Positions 7,504 through 14,681 of a stretch of DNA of 16,630 nt are shown here, one piece after another (the first letter of the stretch is position 1; every line of letters starts with the position of its first letter). A model generated the notes under the pieces. It searched no databases and was not told the origin of the DNA. It was given only the letters and a program-made list of their open reading frames with translations. The stretch is from JBHPCZ01 sp042573625 (GTDB taxonomy: Bacteria; Desulfobacterota; Desulfobacteria; Desulfobacterales; UBA11574): positions 1 to 16,630 of the forward strand of contig JBHPCZ010000074.1 of NCBI GenBank assembly GCA_042573625.1, in the 5' to 3' direction. The position numbers and the translations under genes are program-made.

Positions 7504-8148
7504 ATGAATGGGAAGCAGAAGGAGACCGTATTGGAGTTACGGAAGCTTCAGGTTGGGCCCTGGGGCGTGAACGCATACGCACTGGTTTGTCCGGAAACCC
7601 GACAAAGTATCCTTATCGATCCCGGTGCCGAGCCGGATATACTCGAGAAACTGCTGGCGGGAAGCGTGCCGACGGCAATTGTGCTGACCCACACCCATTC
7701 CGATCACATCGGGGCGCTGGCTGAAATGCGAAAGAGACTCAAGGTTCCGCTGATGGCCCATCCCGGACCTCACGCCGACGGCATGGTTTTGGACGCCGAC
7801 CAATGGCTGAGCCACGGCAGTACGGTTAATGTGGGCATTCATCGGATAAACATATATCACACCCCCGGCCATACCATGGATCAAGTATCTTTGATGATCG
7901 AGGGCGATCATCGTGCCGTTGTCGGAGATATGATTTTCGAAGGCGGTCCGGGTAAAACATGGTCTTCAGAGGAATTTCGGATCACCCTGGAAACTCTGAG
8001 CGAGGTCGTTATGTTCTGGCCGGACGAAACCGTCTGCTATCCGGGTCACGGCCCTTCGTTTCGTTTGGGGGATATGCGCAAGGATATAGAAGCGTTTCTA
8101 AAAAAGGATCACGGGCCTTTCTATGGGGATGCAACGTGGGATATGTAG
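7504..8148 (+). CDS. metallo-beta-lactamase-fold hydrolase (glyoxalase II-like)
   Basis: A 214-residue protein of the MBL superfamily, close to the family's usual single-domain size. The metal site is complete: T-H63-T-H65-S-D67-H68 (THTHSDHIG), His123 in TPGHT, Asp142 in VGDMIF and His182 in YPGHG. Glyoxalase II-like members of this size hydrolyse thioesters such as hydroxyacylglutathione, but many have other substrates and nothing here fixes the substrate. The protein has no signal peptide, so it is probably cytoplasmic. The start at 7504 has AAAAAAGGAG four bases upstream. Genes upstream on this strand are a pseudogene and the radical SAM gene, more than 200 bases away, so it is probably transcribed separately. 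Confidence 0.88.
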   Translation: MNGKQKETVLELRKLQVGPWGVNAYALVCPETRQSILIDPGAEPDILEKLLAGSVPTAIVLTHTHSDHIGALAEMRKRLKVPLMAHPGPHADGMVLDADQWLSHGSTVNVGIHRINIYHTPGHTMDQVSLMIEGDHRAVVGDMIFEGGPGKTWSSEEFRITLETLSEVVMFWPDETVCYPGHGPSFRLGDMRKDIEAFLKKDHGPFYGDATWDM

Positions 8149-8246
8149 CGCTGATTATGCGAGGGTCGAGGTGTTTATATCATCAGGTTATATCTATGGG
8201 AGCGTTTAGCAGATAAAATTCTCCGCCCCTCAATTATGATTTAAGG

Positions 8247-8519
8247 TCATCCGGACGGATACACCCAGAATGGAATCTCCGATGGATGGCCCGTTGAAAT
8301 CGAGGAATGCTTGTCTTCGAGATCTTTCAGCCGTCCTTTCAAATAGTCTACCCGTGACGCCAGTTCCTTATTTTTCGGGTCCGGCCGAAGATCGGCTTCG
8401 GCATCACGCAAGCGAATCCGAAGGTCAAGATACTCTCTTTCGAGATGCTGAATGCTGTTGCGGTATTGGTAAACCTTTTCGAATATTTCGTATTCTTCCG
8501 GAATTTTCGGTTTTTTCAT
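8247..8519 (-). CDS. small coiled-coil protein, function unknown
   Basis: A 90-residue charged protein. Residues 10-70 have heptad-like spacing of hydrophobic residues among Glu, Arg and Lys (YEIFEKVYQYRNSIQHLERE, later LKGRLKDLEDK) and should form a helical coiled coil. It has no signal peptide, cysteine or known motif. The tail ends PFWVYPSG. Only a poor ribosome site (GGCGGG) precedes the ATG at 8519. The coding reading is supported by the balanced amino-acid composition and the lack of a competing gene. It lies downstream of the DsbA-like selenoprotein gene on the same strand, 138 bases away. I do not recognise the family. Confidence 0.6.
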   Translation of the reverse strand: MKKPKIPEEYEIFEKVYQYRNSIQHLEREYLDLRIRLRDAEADLRPDPKNKELASRVDYLKGRLKDLEDKHSSISTGHPSEIPFWVYPSG

Positions 8520-8657
8520 GAGTTTCTACCCGCCAGGTAACAATAAACCCGTGTGTCCGTCTGTGATGATCATAGCCTGCTCTGCGCCGTTGTCAAGCGA
8601 TTGATTCAATATGGATAAATTCAGCCGGTATCCGTGGATATTTCAATATGCCTGTAT

Positions 8658-9503
8658 TCATCGTGGTTTTTTCAGTTCTTTTTCGATCACATCCCGGAAG
8701 CCGGACAGGCTGCGGTTGCGTAAAAGTTTTCCGTTGATATACACGGCCGGTGTTCCACGGACGCCCGCCCTGGCACCGTCCGACAGGTCCTGTTGGACCT
8801 GTGCCCTGATTTGGGGATCTGTTTGATCTTTTTTAAATCGTGCCAAATCCAAATTGAGTTGCTGGGCGAGCTGTTCCATTTTTTGTGCATTTAAACTGCG
8901 GTAATTTTTAAAGAGCAGATCGTGAAATTCCCAGAACCTGTCCTGCTTGCCCGCGGCAAGGGCGGCAATCGCTGCGGGTTGAGCGAACTTGTGATTTCTC
9001 AGTGGAAAATTCTTGAAAACGAGCTTTACCTCCCGGGGATATTTCTCGAGCACCTGCTCGAGTAGCGGCACCAGCCGGGCACAGTACGGTCACTGAAAGT
9101 CGTTGAAAACAACCATCACCACCGGTGCATCCGCCGGCCCTTTAAACGGAGAGCCTTCAACATTGATGGTTTTGATGAAATCGAGGGTGATGATCTGAAC
9201 CGTTGCGTCTTTGCGACTGGTGAGCAGAAGGATGTCTTCGCGCGGGCCTTGCTTGATCCCATCAACGGTTTTTCCAACGGAAATACGGTCCAGGAGTTTG
9301 CCGGCGGGTGAGTAGATCAGGACTTCACCGTCGTCGGTGAGCACGTAAATCCACTTTCCATTCGCCGACATTGCGACATCACGGGGGGGTTTTTCTATTT
9401 TCAATGTTTGAAGAATATTCCACTCTACTGTTGCAAGGCTTTCTGCAGATCCTGTGAACAAGAAAAGCAGAATTGATACAAAAAGAATGAACCGGTGCTT
9501 CAT
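8658..9503 (-). CDS. exported DsbA-like selenoprotein with Sec-Pro-Tyr-Cys active site
   Basis: The frame runs 281 residues from ATG at 9503 (GAGAGGAG eight bases upstream) to TGA at 8660-8658, with one internal TGA at 9092-9090. Residues 1-24 are a Sec-type signal peptide (MKHRFILFVSILLFLFTGSA...SLA). Residues 27-118 look like a few blades of a beta-propeller (SANGKWIYVLTDDGEVLIYS). Residues 122-281 are a DsbA/thioredoxin-4 domain: ADAPVVMVVFNDFQ, then codon 138 (TGA), then Pro-Tyr-Cys141, and the cis-proline loop RGTP (Pro252). The internal TGA replaces the first, nucleophilic cysteine of CPYC, and homology continues without a break on both sides. A SECIS-like hairpin follows directly. I therefore read TGA138 as selenocysteine. 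The protein should act in periplasmic thiol-disulfide chemistry. It would appear as two broken genes in an annotation that ends at UGA. Confidence 0.88.
9066..9092 (-). promoter_or_regulatory. bacterial SECIS-like hairpin for the DsbA-like selenoprotein
   Basis: From the UGA (9092-9090) there are 16 bases to the apical loop UGGU (9073-9070), which is closed by a perfect CGGC/GCCG stem (9077-9074 with 9069-9066). A further GUA/UAC pairing is possible outside it. Loop distance, a G within the first two loop bases, and the GGU in the loop match the known requirements for SelB recognition. Confidence 0.75.
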
Positions 9504-9566
9504 TGGCGATACTCCTCTCTCTGCTCGCAAGGTATACGGCAGCAACTGATATCGATACATTTGCCA

Positions 9567-9594
9567 AGTATAAACATATCCCCGGAAAAAACAA
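9567..9594 (-). promoter_or_regulatory. weak candidate promoter for the DsbA-like selenoprotein
   Basis: On the minus strand TTGTTT (9594-9589) and TATACT (9572-9567) are 16 bases apart, about 64 bases before the start at 9503. The -10 box is 5/6, the -35 box only 3/6. Confidence 0.3.
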
Positions 9595-9673
9595 GCCACA
9601 AGCTCCGGACATGAGTGCTGAGAAAATAATTAATGACAAAATCTCCTCGAAAAGCATGCCTTGCGTTCAGGTA

Positions 9674-9702
9674 TTGGCTTCTTGTTAATTCCCTGCTATA
9701 AA
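9674..9702 (+). promoter_or_regulatory. candidate promoter of the dehydratase-homologue operon
   Basis: TTGGCT (9674-9679) and TATAAA (9697-9702) are separated by 17 bases, 53 bases before the start at 9756. The intervening leader shows no obvious hairpin. It would serve the gene at 9756 and, by read-through, the selenoprotein at 11229. Confidence 0.45.
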
Positions 9703-9755
9703 AACAACCTGTTCCAAGTACATCTCTATGCTTTTATAAAGAAAAGGAGGATCCC

Positions 9756-11213
9756 ATGGCCTTGATGACCCCCGAGCAGTTTGAAGAGAGCCTGAAAAAG
9801 ATGAAACCCAGGGTGTACATGAACGGGAAGCGGGTGGAGAATGTTCTCGAAAACCCCAACACTCGAACCGTTGTCGAGTCCAACAAGGCCAGTTATCGAT
9901 GGGCCCTGGATCCGGAGTATAAGGATATCATGTCCTGTTACTCACCTTTGATTGATGACGTGGTCAATCGCTACACCCATGTGAGCGCCAGCATAGAAGA
10001 TCTCGTCAGAAAAGCCGAAGCCGGAACTTTCACGGCGGAAAGACTGGGAACCTGCATATATCGTTGCGTGGGCTACGATGCTTTCCATGCCCTGGCCAGC
10101 ACCACATGGGAAATGGATCAGGATCTGGGGACGGCGTATCACCCGCGTTTTATGGAATACCTCAAAATGGTTCAGGAAAAGGACCTCTCCGTTGCCGGTG
10201 CCCTGACCGAACCCAGGGGGCGGCGGGACAAGAAAACCCTGGACTGGCCGGACCCTTATCTCTCCCTGAAGGTGGTGGAAAAGAAAGATCAGGGTATCGT
10301 TGTCCGGGGTGCCAAGATCAACATCAGCGGTGCTTTTGCGAGCCATGAAATGGTTGTTCTGCCACAGTCGTCCCACAGGGAAGGGGAGGAAGACTACGCG
10401 GTGGCTTTTGCCACACCCACCGACGCGGAGGGCATTACATATGTCTGCCAGTTTTCTCCATACTCAGCGGAAAGGGAAATGGCCGATGATCTGTATGAAC
10501 TGGGCAATCCCGTTTTCGGTCAGCGGGAGACCGCCATGGTTATTTTCGATAACGTATTCGTGCCCTGGGAACGGGTCTTTCACTGCGGTGAAGCCCCGTA
10601 TTCCGGAAAGATCGTAACCCGGTTTGCCAAAACCCACCGGATGACCTGCGGCGGGACATGCAAGGTGGGATTCATGAATCAGATCATCGGGGCCTCCAAG
10701 CTCATCCAGGAATACAAAGGCCTGGAAAAGGTTCCCCATATCAATGAGCAAATCACGGAAATGGTGGTCCTGAGGGAGACGGGCCGGGCATGCGGTCTGG
10801 CCGCTGCCCAAAAAGGGACCGAGGACCCACCCGGTTCCGGAGTTTATCTGCCGGATGAGGTAATGGGAAATGTGGCTAAACTCAACATCTGCAATGCCTT
10901 TTGGCGGGCCATGGCCCTGGCAGGGGATATCGGGGGTGGACTTGTCGTCACCATACCGTCCTTGAAAGAGTTGAAGAACCCGGATGTGAAAGATTACGTG
11001 GAAGAGTTTTACAGCTTTGGCTCGGAAGCCCCCACGGAAAACATTATGAAGGTGACCAAGCTCTTGCAGCACTGGACAGCGGGGCAGCACGGCGTCGGTA
11101 CCTGGCACGGCGCCGGACCTGTAATGGCCCAGAAAATCATGCTTCAGCGCGCCGTTGACTTTGAACACGAAAAAAATCTGGTCAAAGAAACTTTAAAACT
11201 GAAGGATAAATAA
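9756..11213 (+). CDS. 4-hydroxybutyryl-CoA dehydratase-family flavoprotein with altered active site
   Basis: A 485-residue protein, the size of AbfD (4-hydroxybutyryl-CoA dehydratase/vinylacetyl-CoA isomerase), and homologous over its whole length (MTPEQFEESLKKMKPRVYMN to the HGAG motif near 451). AbfD holds FAD and a [4Fe-4S] cluster bound by Cys99, Cys103, His292 and Cys299. Matching residues here are Cys100, Cys104, His294 and Cys302, but His-to-Cys is one residue longer (HRMTCGGTCKVG against HRQSYGGCKVG). Lys303 and Glu258 are kept. The equivalents of Gln101, Thr190, Tyr296 and Glu455 appear to be Tyr102, Ser191, Cys298 and Gly448. The cluster is probably kept, but the reaction may differ from 4-hydroxybutyryl-CoA dehydration. 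The start has AAGGAGG six bases upstream. The next gene follows after 15 bases. Residue numbers of AbfD are from memory. Confidence 0.85.
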   Translation: MALMTPEQFEESLKKMKPRVYMNGKRVENVLENPNTRTVVESNKASYRWALDPEYKDIMSCYSPLIDDVVNRYTHVSASIEDLVRKAEAGTFTAERLGTCIYRCVGYDAFHALASTTWEMDQDLGTAYHPRFMEYLKMVQEKDLSVAGALTEPRGRRDKKTLDWPDPYLSLKVVEKKDQGIVVRGAKINISGAFASHEMVVLPQSSHREGEEDYAVAFATPTDAEGITYVCQFSPYSAEREMADDLYELGNPVFGQRETAMVIFDNVFVPWERVFHCGEAPYSGKIVTRFAKTHRMTCGGTCKVGFMNQIIGASKLIQEYKGLEKVPHINEQITEMVVLRETGRACGLAAAQKGTEDPPGSGVYLPDEVMGNVAKLNICNAFWRAMALAGDIGGGLVVTIPSLKELKNPDVKDYVEEFYSFGSEAPTENIMKVTKLLQHWTAGQHGVGTWHGAGPVMAQKIMLQRAVDFEHEKNLVKETLKLKDK

Positions 11214-11228
11214 CCATTTGACTTAACC

Positions 11229-11768
11229 ATGGAAAAGACCGATTTAAAAGCCGAAAACATGGAAGTGCTTCTTTCCGATGGCACACAAAAGGAACTCAAA
11301 GATTTTTGGAAGACATCATCACTGGTCCTGATTTTTCTGCGGCACTTCGGCTGACCCTTCTGCCGAGAGCAGTTGGCGCAGTTGCGTCAGGTGAAAAATG
11401 AATTCGATGAAAAAGGGGCGCAAATTCTGCTGGTTGGAATTGGAAGCGAGAAAGAGACTGAAACCTACCGGAAAACCTTTGCGCCTGAATTTACCATGGT
11501 GTACGACCCGGAACGTCGTTTGTACCATGCTTTTCAATTAAAACAGACGAGTCTTATGAAAATGGCCTCGGCATCGTTATTGTTTAAAAGTATCAATGTG
11601 ATTGGCAAGGGATACGGTCTGGGGTTTCCCAGGGGGAACCTTTACCAGCTGCCGGGCGTATTCATTATCGACACTATGGGTGTGATTCGATACAGTTATT
11701 TTTCCCGCGATCCAGCAGACCGCCCAAAACCCGAAGAACTGCTGTTTGAGCTGGCAAAGATTGAATAG
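11229..11768 (+). CDS. AhpC/TSA-type thioredoxin-fold selenoprotein with Sec-Pro-Phe-Cys
   Basis: The frame runs from ATG at 11229 to TAG at 11766, 179 residues, with one internal TGA at 11352-11354 (codon 42). The sequence reads SLVLIFLRHFG, TGA, Pro-Phe-Cys45-REQLAQLRQV. This is the active-site strand and helix of the AhpC/TSA-2 (peroxiredoxin-like 2) group, in which the first position is a cysteine (FGCPFC). The fold continues with ILLVGIGSEKETETYRK, the YDPERRLYHAF segment and the GVFIIDTMGVIRYSYFS strand pair, so the C-terminal part is intact. A SECIS-like stem follows. I read TGA42 as selenocysteine. The protein has no signal peptide and should be a cytoplasmic thiol/selenol oxidoreductase or peroxidase. 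The ribosome site is poor; the 15-base gap from the preceding stop suggests translational coupling. Met11 is an alternative start. Confidence 0.87.
11352..11390 (+). promoter_or_regulatory. bacterial SECIS-like hairpin for the AhpC/TSA-type selenoprotein
   Basis: A 7-bp stem (UUGGCGC 11373-11379 with GCGUCAG 11384-11390, including two G-U pairs) closes the tetraloop AGUU at 11380-11383. The loop lies 25 bases after UGA and has G in its second position. Distance and loop are within the ranges known for bacterial SECIS elements. Confidence 0.7.
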
Positions 11769-11780
11769 GACAGGCGGGCA

Positions 11781-13466
11781 TCAATCCCGGGTCAACTGGC
11801 GATATTTGATCCTGCGAGGAAGGTCGGCCGCGGCGCCCAGCCGCTTTTTCCGGTCAGCTTCATATTCCGAATAATTCCCTTCGAACCATATATATCGGCT
11901 CTCGCCTTCAAACGCCAGGATATGGGTGGCAATCCGGTCTAAAAACCAGCGATCGTGACTGATCACCACCGCGCACCCGGCGAAATTTTCCAGAGCTTCC
12001 TCCAGGGCTCTCAATGTGTTCACGTCAAGGTCGTTGGTCGGCTCGTCCAAAAGGATGACGTTGGCACCCTGCTTGAGCATGCAGGCCAGGTGCACGCGGT
12101 TGCGCTCGCCCCCTGAGATTCTGCCGACCCTTTTTTGCTGATCGGTTCCGGTAAAATTGAATCTGGCCACGTAGGCCCGGGATTTGACCGAGATGCTGCC
12201 CAGCTCGATCATGTCAGCGCCGTCTGAGATTACTTCCCAAATCGACTTTTTCGGATCAAGAGACTCCCGGTCTTGATCCACGTAGGCCAGGCTGACTGTA
12301 TCGCCGACACGGATATGGCCCGAATCCGGTTTTTCCTGGTCTGTTATCATTTTAAACAGCGTTGTTTTTCCGGCACCGTTGGGCCCTACCACGCCGACGA
12401 TACCGCCCGGCGGCAGAAAGAATGACATGTTCTCGATCAGCAGCCTGTCGCCGTAGCCTTTGGACATATTTTCAGCCTGAACAACCAGTTTGCCCAGGCG
12501 CGGTCCCGGCGGTATGTAGATTTCAAGATCTTCGGCTCGCGAAGCGCTTTCCTGGGAAAGCAGTTTTTCATACGCGCTAATTCGAGCTTTGGATTTGGTC
12601 TGCCGGGCCTTGGGCGTCATTTTAATCCATTCCAGCTCCCGCTGAAGTGTCTTCTGGCGGTGGCTTTCCGCTTTTTCCTCCTGCCTGAGACGCTCCTGCT
12701 TTTGCTCAAGCCAGGAGGAATAATTTCCTTTCCAGGGGATGCCATGGCCCCGATCAAGTTCAAGAATCCAGCCGGCCACGTTATCGAGAAAGTACCGGTC
12801 GTGGGTAACGGCGATGACGGTGCCCGGGTACTGATGAAGATGATGCTCCAGCCAGGCTACGGTTTCGGCATCCAGGTGATTGGTGGGCTCATCCAGGAGA
12901 AGGATGTCCGGCCGGCGAAGCAGAAGCCGGCAAAGCGCCACGCGGCGTTTTTCGCCTCCGGACAGCACATTTATCGGCGTATCACCTTCAGGACAGCGCA
13001 GCGCGTCCATGGCCATCTCCAAGCGGGAGTCCAGATCCCACGCATCGGCCGAATCCAGTTTTTCCTGGACATCTCCCTGTCGCTGGATCAGGCGGTCCAT
13101 CTCCTCATCTGACATGGGCTCGGCAAATTGTTCATTGATCCGGTTGAATTCATTCATAAGGTCGACGGTCTCCTGCACTGCCTCTTCAACGGTTTCTCTG
13201 ACCGTTTTCGAGTCGTCAAGGGCAGGCTCCTGCTCCAGATACCCTACGGTATAACCCGGTGTCAGAATCAGCTCGCCGTTAAATTCCGCGTCCACGCCCG
13301 CCATGATGCGTAAAAGAGTGCTTTTCCCCGATCCGTTCAGCCCCAAAACGCCGATTTTTGCGCCGTAAAAATACGACAGCGATATGTCCCGAAGGACTGG
13401 TTTTGTATCATAGTGCTTGCTCACCTGAATCATCGAGCAAATGATTTTGTCTGGTTGGTGACTCAT
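11781..13466 (-). CDS. ettA: EttA, ABC-F translational throttle ATPase
   Basis: A 561-residue soluble protein with two ABC ATPase domains and no membrane segment, the size and order of EttA. The first domain has Walker A GLNGSGKS (42-49), the signature LSGGEKRR (168-175) and LLLDEPTNHLD. The basic linker (about 250-310, KMTPKARQTKSKARISAYEK) carries the EttA P-site-tRNA-interaction motif. The second domain has GPNGAGKT (361-368), ISGGERNR and ILLDEPTNDLD. The N-terminus (QPDKIICSMIQVSKHY, then SYFYGAKIGVLGLNGSGKS) is characteristic of this subfamily. EttA binds the ribosomal E site and gates entry into elongation according to ATP/ADP ratio. The start at 13466 has AGGGGG nine bases upstream. 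Its stop is 12 bases from the end of the convergent selenoprotein gene, with no terminator between. Confidence 0.95.
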   Translation of the reverse strand: MSHQPDKIICSMIQVSKHYDTKPVLRDISLSYFYGAKIGVLGLNGSGKSTLLRIMAGVDAEFNGELILTPGYTVGYLEQEPALDDSKTVRETVEEAVQETVDLMNEFNRINEQFAEPMSDEEMDRLIQRQGDVQEKLDSADAWDLDSRLEMAMDALRCPEGDTPINVLSGGEKRRVALCRLLLRRPDILLLDEPTNHLDAETVAWLEHHLHQYPGTVIAVTHDRYFLDNVAGWILELDRGHGIPWKGNYSSWLEQKQERLRQEEKAESHRQKTLQRELEWIKMTPKARQTKSKARISAYEKLLSQESASRAEDLEIYIPPGPRLGKLVVQAENMSKGYGDRLLIENMSFFLPPGGIVGVVGPNGAGKTTLFKMITDQEKPDSGHIRVGDTVSLAYVDQDRESLDPKKSIWEVISDGADMIELGSISVKSRAYVARFNFTGTDQQKRVGRISGGERNRVHLACMLKQGANVILLDEPTNDLDVNTLRALEEALENFAGCAVVISHDRWFLDRIATHILAFEGESRYIWFEGNYSEYEADRKKRLGAAADLPRRIKYRQLTRD

Positions 13467-13595
13467 GATGTGTCCCCCTGTGTCATGACAGCTTCAGAAG
13501 CGGTTTCAAAATCCGGGCCGGACATCTCGGATGAAGTATCCGGCAGAAATAAACAGCTCTTTTTTACAGCAAATGTTGTTGTTTGATCAATATAA

Positions 13596-13881
13596 TACCT
13601 CAATTGAGCATAAACAAGATGTTGAGACCTATATTAACTTGCCAAAATGATAACAAATAAGATCAGCAACCCGATGTTTTATATCGACAGCGCTGAAGAG
13701 TTATAAATATTCTTTAAAATTCACCATTTTGTTTACCCTCCAGGAAAGCCGAGGACATCCCATAGTTTTCGACTTGACTCCTACGGCGTCCACGTTGCCA
13801 AGGGTTCGCAGTAGCTTACTACGACTTCACCCTTAGACGCCTTGGAACTGGGGCATCCTCGACTTTTGCTCAATTGAGGTA
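13596..13881. repeat. MITE-like element with 15-bp terminal inverted repeats and a long internal hairpin
   Basis: TACCTCAATTGAGCA at 13596-13610 is the exact reverse complement of TGCTCAATTGAGGTA at 13867-13881. Within the right half, 13746-13864 folds into nested stems: AAAG(C)CGAGGA with TCCTCG(A)CTTT, CCC with GGG, GGCGTC (13785-13790) with GACGCC (13836-13841), AAGGGT (13800-13805) with ACCCTT (13829-13834), and GTAG (13811-13814) with CTAC (13819-13822). No transposase is present and no clear target-site duplication is visible. A non-autonomous mobile element or a dispersed structured RNA module are both possible. Confidence 0.55.
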
Positions 13882-13892
13882 GTAATTATGGG

Positions 13893-14218
13893 TTATAGCG
13901 GGTGTCAAAATAACGTTCTGTTTCACACGGCAGCTTAATAAAATATGAACAAAAGCAAATCAATAGGAACATGTTTATGGAAACCGCTATAATTGGAGGC
14001 ATTGTGCAGAATGTGCGTGAAAACATGGAAAACTGAAGCACGTTGATGAATTCTGCGCTTTTCAGGAAAAATCAAGGTGAAACAGTGAGGTCCTGGTTTT
14101 CTAATTGGCTACAAGTTATGTGGTTTTGCTGCAAAATATTGCAGGTCAATGGGTATTCACCGACATTTTAGGTTTCAGGCACGCCACCATTTAAGTGTCC
14201 GGAAAATCGCTATAATTG
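13893..14218. repeat. short repeat motif CGCTATAATTG in three places
   Basis: CGCTATAATTG occurs at 13985-13995 and again at 14208-14218 in the same orientation. TTATAGCGG at 13893-13901 is the inverse of CCGCTATAA at 13984-13992. The copies could be the ends of a small decayed element. Eleven bases is short, so chance is not excluded. Confidence 0.35.
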
Positions 14219-14244
14219 CTTCCAGCGTATTTCACCGAGACGCC

Positions 14245-14260
14245 TGGCACGAATAATGCG
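14245..14260 (+). promoter_or_regulatory. sigma-54-like promoter site
   Basis: TGGCACG at 14245-14251 is an exact -24 element. The -12 element at the right spacing is ATGCG (14256-14260) against the consensus TTGCA, keeping the invariant GC. The only downstream frame is the 47-codon ORF at 14459. No enhancer-binding site or activator gene was seen. Confidence 0.3.
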
Positions 14261-14458
14261 TTAATGAATAATTGGGGCAATGAAGAAAAGTGGATTGTTT
14301 TACTTCAATGTTAAAAATAACGTTCTTACCTTTTGATAGAACAAGAAAAAGTAAAGCGCGTGTTAAAATGATATGGCAAGTTTGACACTTTCTTTTATTA
14401 AAAGTTTTTAGGGGCTATTAAGTTTTTTAGTGCTTTTAACAAATAGGTTTCTTTAACA

Positions 14459-14602
14459 ATGGCGGATAAAAAAAGAAATATTGAGTGCTACAGACAAGAT
14501 ATTGAAAAATATCTTAAGGAACTCGAACGCTATCGAAAGAGAAGGCGAAAAGAAAATCCAAAAAGTAAACATTTAAAGAGAACAAAAATGTCATTCCGTT
14601 AA
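14459..14602 (+). CDS. tiny basic helical ORF, 47 residues, doubtful
   Basis: ATG at 14459 to TAA at 14600. The product (MADKKRNIECYRQDIEKYLK, then ELERYRKRRRKENPKSKHLK) is almost wholly Lys, Arg and Glu, with heptad-like Ile/Leu/Tyr spacing, so it should be a basic amphipathic helix. I see no family and no good ribosome site. It sits in an otherwise gene-free region about 200 bases after a sigma-54-like site. A small nucleic-acid-binding protein is possible; chance coding in AT-rich DNA is equally possible. Confidence 0.35.
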   Translation: MADKKRNIECYRQDIEKYLKELERYRKRRRKENPKSKHLKRTKMSFR

Positions 14603-14681
14603 AACACCAGCCCAAATTATACCCTATAATTTCCCTCCCACAACTGTGTATCCACGGACCAAGACATTCTCTATACAATCA

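Noticed and set aside
9090..9092. TGA as a nonsense mutation making the DsbA-like gene a pseudogene
   Set aside because: It falls exactly on the catalytic cysteine codon, is the only lesion, and is followed by a SECIS-like hairpin. The same pattern recurs at 11352.
10464..11168. Open frame of 234 codons on the minus strand
   Set aside because: It is antisense to the conserved dehydratase homologue and has no recognisable protein features.
12660..13112. Open frame of 150 codons on the plus strand
   Set aside because: It lies opposite the well-conserved ettA and has no start signal.
13463..13525. 20-codon leader ORF whose TGA overlaps the ettA start (ATGA)
   Set aside because: The ribosome site is poor and the peptide has no features. 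The overlap may be chance, though coupling to ettA is not impossible.
13746..13864. Integron attC site or retron RNA
   Set aside because: No GTTRRRY/RYYYAAC core sites, no integrase and no reverse transcriptase are in the window. The imperfect hairpin alone is not enough.
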